Below, piece by piece: positions 42,667-46,566 of a stretch of 46,566 nt of DNA. This DNA is from JANPLN01 sp043757265 (GTDB taxonomy: Bacteria; Bdellovibrionota; Bdellovibrionia; Bdellovibrionales; JAGQZY01). The position numbers and the translations under genes were made by a program. Each line of letters starts with the position of its first letter. Within the stretch, counting starts at the first letter, position 1. A model generated the notes under the pieces. It saw nothing but the letters and a program-made list of their open reading frames with translations. It ran no database searches and was not told the DNA's origin. Where the stretch lies: NCBI GenBank assembly GCA_043757265.1, contig JAYUQP010000012.1, positions 1 to 46,566 on the forward strand, written 5' to 3'.

Positions 42667-43625
42667 TACAGCGTGGTTGTCGGGACAGCCACGGTCCGCG
42701 GCTGATCTTGATTATTCAAATGATAAGACAAGAGCAATGAGCCCACAATGGCAGTTCCTAGCCACAATCCATTTCGGCGAATCCACGTTTTTTGATGAGG
42801 CACGGTCGCTTCCGGGAGTGTCGGAAGTGGCATGGGCGTTTCAGCATTTACAATACTGGGCATAGCTGTTTGCTGCGAAGACTTAATACAATTGAGAGAA
42901 TGAAACACCGAAACATTTTCGATCCATTTTAAATTTTCGTTAATTTGAAAATCACTGCATTCGCCGGTTACAAAGGGTTGAGGTTGAATTGATAAATTTT
43001 CAAGCTCAGGCAAAGCGACGAAGACAGTTTCGATTTGATATGTGTCCGACACAAACGTGTAGCGTGCTTTTCCGGCATTAGCTTCCAGCGATAGTTGCGC
43101 TAAACTCATAAACCGTCCGTTTCGTAAAAGGGCTGAGTACTTTTGCGCAAATGCGGGAAGGACGATTTTTTGTGAGGTTATTTGCCTTCGAACCGTTGCG
43201 TACTGGGCAATTAACGGAGGCGGAAAGACTGAGGCATCAGGTGTCCACTCGCTTTCATACTGCACAGCTTGGACCAGCCACTCGATCTGTCGTCCTGCAT
43301 CCGGTTCGATTTGCGCCATTCGCAAAAACGAAAACAAAATGATCTGTCTTTCAGTTTCCGCCCAATCGCACGCCCATTTTTTTTCGGTGACGACGAGAAA
43401 TTGTTGCTTGGCTTTATCAAGATTTCCGTCGAGGAAAAGAAGCTGGGCTCTTTTGAAATCTTCCAATAGTTGTCCTTTTTCCTCGCACCTTAAAAAATAT
43501 GCCGAAATTTTCTGATAGTCTGAGTTCTGGCTATATACAGCAAACTCTTGCGGATTGGCCGACGGCGCTTTGACCAACCACGACGCCGAAACCGCGTTGA
43601 GTATTAAAAATAAATTAAGCAGCAT
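42642..43625 (-). CDS. Hypothetical exported protein of the pilus cluster with C-terminal membrane anchor
   Basis: This 327-residue protein has an N-terminal signal (MLLNLFLILNAVSASWL), a helical repeat-like region (about 35-190, for example YFLRCEEKGQLLEDFKRAQL and LFLDGNLDKAKQQFLVV, TPR-like), a beta-rich part, and a hydrophobic helix near the end (about 290-306, WLGTAIVGSLLLSYHL). I recognise no family. Orientation and position between CpaB-like and CpaC-like genes suggest a part in pilus assembly. Confidence 0.65.
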   Translation of the reverse strand: MLLNLFLILNAVSASWLVKAPSANPQEFAVYSQNSDYQKISAYFLRCEEKGQLLEDFKRAQLLFLDGNLDKAKQQFLVVTEKKWACDWAETERQIILFSFLRMAQIEPDAGRQIEWLVQAVQYESEWTPDASVFPPPLIAQYATVRRQITSQKIVLPAFAQKYSALLRNGRFMSLAQLSLEANAGKARYTFVSDTYQIETVFVALPELENLSIQPQPFVTGECSDFQINENLKWIENVSVFHSLNCIKSSQQTAMPSIVNAETPMPLPTLPEATVPHQKTWIRRNGLWLGTAIVGSLLLSYHLNNQDQPRTVAVPTTTLYQKPGGTD

Positions 43626-43728
43626 TCTCTCTCCAATCCTCGTTTTATAAAAATCATTTCAACAATGACCACCATCGCCCAGCCTGTTGATCGTTCTAGT
43701 GGGCTTGTCCCATTGTCCTATGCAAACC

Positions 43729-43789
43729 CGTCATCCTGAGCGCAGCGAAGGATCTCAGAACCAGATCCTTCGCTCCGCTCAGGACGACG
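43729..43789. repeat. REP-like palindrome (complete pair)
   Basis: TCCTGAGCGCAGCGAAGGAT and its inverted partner ATCCTTCGCTCCGCTCAGGA are separated by only ~9 nt and form a ~25-bp hairpin. Confidence 0.8.
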
Positions 43790-43836
43790 AAGTTGGGCCA
43801 ATTCGTCCCAGCCCAATCGTCATTCTTTGCCCATCC

Positions 43837-43866
43837 CGTCATCCTGAGTGAAACGAAGGATCGCGC
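43837..43866. repeat. REP-like half unit
   Basis: A single diverged unit, TCCTGAGTGAAACGAAGGAT, without an inverted partner. Confidence 0.65.
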
Positions 43867-43897
43867 ATTCCGCGGATAATTCGTGCGGCGGACAGGC

Positions 43898-44374
43898 CTA
43901 TTCGTAAACGATGCGCGACTTTCTGGTGGTCCTTTTTTCAAATAGCGTGCCCGTTTGGAATTTTGGGTTCTGCACCGACACCGTGAAGGGTCCTTGATAC
44001 TGTAAAATATGCTGCGCCAGTCGGGCTGGAACTAAAACGGCAAAATGACTTGGGTTTTTAGGCGCGCGCAAAATTTTAACCATCGAAGCGATCTTTTTTC
44101 CAGTCTCTGGTTTGGTGGGATCGACAAAAAATAAATCAACAACGCCATATGATCCCAGGAGAGAGTCCAGAGTCTCGTAATTGGTCACTTCGATAGGCAC
44201 TAGAGATTGTCCTTCCGGAATCAGCAAATCCACCCCATCAGTAGACTCAGCTCGCACGGGAGCTTCTTTTTTCGAATCCCGATGAACACAGGAGTAAAGC
44301 AGAATAACAATCAAAAAGAAGGCCGAGAAAAGAATCCACTCTTTATACTTCTTGTAGATTTCTAGATAGTTCAT
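43898..44374 (-). CDS. CpaB/RcpC-like Flp pilus assembly protein
   Basis: This 158-residue protein has an N-terminal membrane helix (about 13-29, WILFSAFFLIVILLYSC) and a periplasmic beta-rich domain with the RcpC/CpaB pattern: IPEGQSLVPIEV, SYGVVDLFFVDP and FAVLVPARLAQHILQYQGPF. Members of this family modify or stabilise the secretin channel. It is shorter than usual because the SAF-like part is very brief. It sits 3 nt after the prepilin-like gene. Confidence 0.6.
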   Translation of the reverse strand: MNYLEIYKKYKEWILFSAFFLIVILLYSCVHRDSKKEAPVRAESTDGVDLLIPEGQSLVPIEVTNYETLDSLLGSYGVVDLFFVDPTKPETGKKIASMVKILRAPKNPSHFAVLVPARLAQHILQYQGPFTVSVQNPKFQTGTLFEKRTTRKSRIVYE

Positions 44375-44377
44375 GTC

Positions 44378-44521
44378 TTAGTTCCTTTGCCAACGCATGT
44401 TTGACTTTTGCAAAAGCTGGGGTTTCATTTTCTTTTCAAAAATAAGAATCATGGTTAAAAACAAAAAAAGTATCATCAAAGTCTCAATCAAAATTTGCCC
44501 TTGCCGATTTCTGCAATCCAT
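44378..44521 (-). CDS. Small prepilin-like protein (47 aa)
   Basis: The start at 44521 has GGAG 5-6 nt upstream and lies inside the end of the TadG-like gene. The protein is a basic leader (MDCRNRQG), a probable prepilin cleavage site after that glycine, then QILIETLMILFLFLTMILIF with glutamate at mature position 5, and a basic tail. This is the hallmark of type IV/Flp pilin-like proteins. It is a minor pilin or TadE-type candidate. Confidence 0.65.
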   Translation of the reverse strand: MDCRNRQGQILIETLMILFLFLTMILIFEKKMKPQLLQKSNMRWQRN

Positions 44522-45297
44522 TTGCTCTCCTTTAAAGAAGGTCGTGAGGAGCAAGATTCCTGCCAGGAAAAATTCTCTTCGTGTAAAAATGCAATCCACG
44601 AAGGAAATAGCGAACGGCCCGAAAGCTTTCCAAAAACTGTGAGAGTTTGTTGTTGCGCAAAATCACTGCGGGCGTAGTAGATGTCAGCCGAGGGATCGAT
44701 TTTGGTTTTTTGCAACTGTATCAGCGCTGCAGCGGCATATCCTGTAGGAAGCAAATTTGCCTCCCACAGATTTTGTAAATTGCGAAAAGTCTGTTTTAGG
44801 CGAAATGCCGTTTGCTGGAGAGCACGAGTGGCCCTAATATCGGCCAATCTATGAACCACTACTTGCTGTTTGCGAAAACCTGCAAGTTGAATTTCAATGG
44901 CAAGCAACCGCGTTTTGATGGCCACAATTTCAACTGGGGTTTTGGCAAGGATAAGTGCTCTTTGTAAAATCTTTTTCTGAAGAACTAAGCTTTTGATGGG
45001 AGAATTCAATTGGAACAAGGTATTTGCGGCTTCGACCAGTATTTTTTGGCTTTGCAAAACACCGCTTTCGCACTGAAACAGCAGATCATTTTTAGCCGAT
45101 ATAAACCATGCGAGCCCCGCAGAGGCCAGCATAGCCCCGACCAAAAGTGGAAGTAGAGAAATCCCGATGACAAGCGCCGAGCCCTTTTGATCTAACGAGG
45201 GGATAGTGGAAGGTCCACTTGGTGCTCGTAGGATTTTTGACCAAACGGAAACACATCGACGTGCATGTTGATTTTGGTTGCTTTGTTTGTGAGCCAT
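44488..45297 (-). CDS. TadG-like pilus protein with prepilin-type N-terminus
   Basis: This 269-residue protein has an unusually long leader (39 residues) ending in LDQKG, then a hydrophobic pilin-like helix SALVIGISLLPLLVGAMLAS. The remainder is a helix-rich domain (LQKKILQRALILAK, RLLAIEIQLAGFRKQ). The 5' 106 nt overlap the end of the TadE-like gene in another frame. No other ATG, GTG or TTG start exists before the helix. It is named by position and the N-terminal pattern only. Confidence 0.6.
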   Translation of the reverse strand: MAHKQSNQNQHARRCVSVWSKILRAPSGPSTIPSLDQKGSALVIGISLLPLLVGAMLASAGLAWFISAKNDLLFQCESGVLQSQKILVEAANTLFQLNSPIKSLVLQKKILQRALILAKTPVEIVAIKTRLLAIEIQLAGFRKQQVVVHRLADIRATRALQQTAFRLKQTFRNLQNLWEANLLPTGYAAAALIQLQKTKIDPSADIYYARSDFAQQQTLTVFGKLSGRSLFPSWIAFLHEENFSWQESCSSRPSLKESKWIAEIGKGKF

Positions 45298-45539
45298 AAC
45301 TCATTGATCCTATAATCGTTGCGTGAAACGAGAAGACTCATTTTCTCCTCAAGTTTCGTCTGACAAAAATGCCGTTGTCGCGAATCAATCATGCAGATTA
45401 AAGTGCGGTACGACCAAAAATCCACCCATTTTGTAAGGGCAATTTGATATGCCAGGAGCAGAAAGCCGACTACAAACAATTTAAAGGCAATGAAGCAGAC
45501 GATGTTTTCAATCAACGCCTGCCCTTTTTGATCAATCAT
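45192..45539 (-). CDS. TadE-like minor pilin
   Basis: From the ATG at 45539 the protein has 115 residues: leader MIDQKG, a predicted cleavage before QALIENI (glutamate at mature position 5), one membrane helix (VCFIAFKLFVVGFLLLAYQI) and a soluble domain ending in a beta-rich part. TadE-type pseudopilins are needed for Flp pilus formation. The ATG overlaps the end of the flp gene by 8 nt. Confidence 0.72.
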   Translation of the reverse strand: MIDQKGQALIENIVCFIAFKLFVVGFLLLAYQIALTKWVDFWSYRTLICMIDSRQRHFCQTKLEEKMSLLVSRNDYRINELWLTNKATKINMHVDVFPFGQKSYEHQVDLPLSPR

Positions 45540-45807
45540 CTTCTTTTTCGCTGCCGGATGATTTTGTACCGTGGAAAAAGTCACTCATGTCTTTCTTTTT
45601 AACGTCAACCGCTTGAATTTCGGGATTTTGCAATTGCACGTTTGCTTTTCGACCTTGGAGAGCTGCTGCGGCTTTTGCAAATTGTACTTCGACGGTTTGA
45701 CTTAACACGCGAATAATTCCCATCGCTGCCACTGCCATTAAGGCAACGATAATTAAATATTCAATTAAGCCCTGACCCTTTTGATTTGTAAGAAGTCTTT
45801 TTTTCAT
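45532..45807 (-). CDS. flp: Flp-type major pilin
   Basis: The 91-residue prepilin starts at 45807, behind GGAGG. The leader MKKRLLTNQKG is followed by the class III/Flp cleavage site and QGLIEYLIIVALMAVAAMGI, the hallmark Flp motif with E5 and Y6. The C-terminal part is longer and more charged than in short Flp pilins (acidic tail GSEKEDD). It is the first pilus gene of the - strand series. Confidence 0.9.
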   Translation of the reverse strand: MKKRLLTNQKGQGLIEYLIIVALMAVAAMGIIRVLSQTVEVQFAKAAAALQGRKANVQLQNPEIQAVDVKKKDMSDFFHGTKSSGSEKEDD

Positions 45808-45953
45808 CGCTATCCTCCGCACGGAGAGCAGAATGCAAACGTACGGATCAGGTAAAAAGAGAATTACCTTACCTCGAACTGTAAAATTCGAATTCCGGAA
45901 AAATAATCCGTTGAATTCATTTAACGGATTATCCATCAAAGAAAGTTACACCG

Positions 45954-46268
45954 CTAGTAGCGGTAGCGCTGCTTAATGGACCCGTCGTAGCGTTGGTTGC
46001 GCGATTTGAACCTTTCGGATTCAAGATGATACTTTTGCGGATTTTTAAGATGACCACGAGTGTGGGCGCGCTCTCGCCAGCGCAAAAAGGAACTTCGATT
46101 TAGATGCTTGCGCATAAAAACAATCACGTCGTCAGGTTTAAGACCAAACTGTGATTCAATCAATTCAAACGCCGTTCGGTCCTCAAGAGCCATTTTGATA
46201 ACACGAGGCACTTCTTCGGGAAGAATCAGCTTGAGGCGATCTTTTCGGCTTAAAGAAGGTCCATTCAT
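45954..46268 (-). CDS. TIGR03643/DUF2805 family protein
   Basis: This 104-residue basic protein is of unknown function. The family pattern is clear: PRVIKMALEDRTAFELIESQ, FGLKPDDVIVFMRKHL, then SSFLRWRERAHTRGH. It has a helix-turn-helix-like N-terminal half and a very basic C-terminus, which suggests nucleic-acid binding. It precedes the pilin gene on the same strand, 146 nt away. Confidence 0.8.
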   Translation of the reverse strand: MNGPSLSRKDRLKLILPEEVPRVIKMALEDRTAFELIESQFGLKPDDVIVFMRKHLNRSSFLRWRERAHTRGHLKNPQKYHLESERFKSRNQRYDGSIKQRYRY

Positions 46269-46270
46269 TT

Positions 46271-46290
46271 TGTTTACATTAGCATAAACA
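46271..46290 (-). promoter_or_regulatory. Imperfect inverted repeat before the DUF2805 gene
   Basis: TGTTTACATT / AGCATAAACA has 6-bp perfect outer arms around an 8-nt centre, immediately upstream of the start codon. It could be an operator; no regulator is identified. Confidence 0.3.
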
Positions 46291-46566
46291 AATAGGAGAG
46301 GCTAGAGCGGTAATTATTTTAGATCGGAATACGATGAAGGTACTGTTTGTGGCTTTTGAAACAGAATGATACTTCGAGAAGAAACATATGCGGCCAGCTA
46401 AAATCAACTTTAACGTCTCCAAATACACACGTGCACAACGACCAACTTTCCACCGTCGTCCTGAGCGCAGCGCTTACTACTGGACACATCTTTTAATTTC
46501 CGAGGAGCATTTCTGCTCCTGCGGCCATGTTTTTTAGTTTAGTGTAACCTCGCCAAAACGTTATCT
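46291..46566. other. Right edge of window, no gene recognised
   Basis: This stretch contains a REP-like fragment near 46452-46470 and a hairpin AGGAGCA/TGCTCCT (46503-46509, 46514-46520) followed 9 nt later by a T-run, which may be a + strand terminator. No convincing coding region is seen. Confidence 0.4.

Larger units (their letters stand above)
43626..43897. other. Intergenic region carrying REP-like repeats
   Basis: This 272-bp gap inside the pilus cluster contains a complete REP-like hairpin (43729-43789) and a half unit (43837-43866). It breaks the - strand gene series. No gene is seen. Confidence 0.65.

Overview
The window looks like a chromosomal segment of a member of the Bdellovibrionota (Bdellovibrio-like, Gram-negative, monoflagellate). 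This is inferred from three things: an unbroken fliL-fliM-fliN-fliO-fliP-fliQ-fliR-flhB-flhA-flhF-flhG-fliA block followed by an RpoH-like sigma factor; a Flp/Tad pilus cluster next to a large secreted Gly-rich protein that recalls the Bdellovibrio host-interaction (hit) locus; and the gene families in between. No marker gene such as 16S rRNA is present, so the assignment is an inference.

Region 1 (1-5679, + strand) is a defence block: the end of a type I restriction specificity gene (hsdS), hsdR, an HNH-SAVED effector of the Cap5 type and a CD-NTase. The four genes overlap or abut, so an apparently minimal CBASS pair is attached to the tail of a type I restriction operon. Region 2 (5864-6213, - strand) is tmRNA (ssrA), whose 3' end faces the defence block. 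This is a classic integration site for islands.

Region 3 (6399-19164) is mainly - strand housekeeping and accessory genes: an SDR oxidoreductase, an MBL-fold protein, an ABC-F ATPase with a degenerate second ATPase domain, an exported EEP-family hydrolase, AzlC/AzlD, a DUF4156-like lipoprotein, a GlsB-type membrane protein, a PcrA/UvrD helicase and a SPOR protein. Between them lie repeat-rich intergenic stretches: a MITE-like inverted repeat, REP-like palindromes, a duplicated structured 62-bp unit and a candidate small RNA.

Region 4 (19491-30972, + strand) is the flagellar export, switch and regulation operon, ending in fliA and a translationally coupled 4-TM protein. Region 5 (31181-37568) holds the RpoH-like sigma factor with a lysine-rich tail, a polyhydroxyalkanoate-system-like small protein, aspS, a thioredoxin-fold gene whose 3' end is replaced by a second copy of the MITE-like element, a PilB-type ATPase, and a small unknown gene preceded by a FliA-like promoter motif.

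Region 6 (37547-46268, mostly - strand) is a Flp/Tad-type pilus locus: Flp pilin, three further prepilin-like proteins, a CpaB-like protein, a CpaC-like secretin, a CpaF/TadA ATPase and a REC-histidine kinase. A large secreted Gly-rich protein lies on the opposite strand. TadB, TadC and the prepilin peptidase are not in the window.
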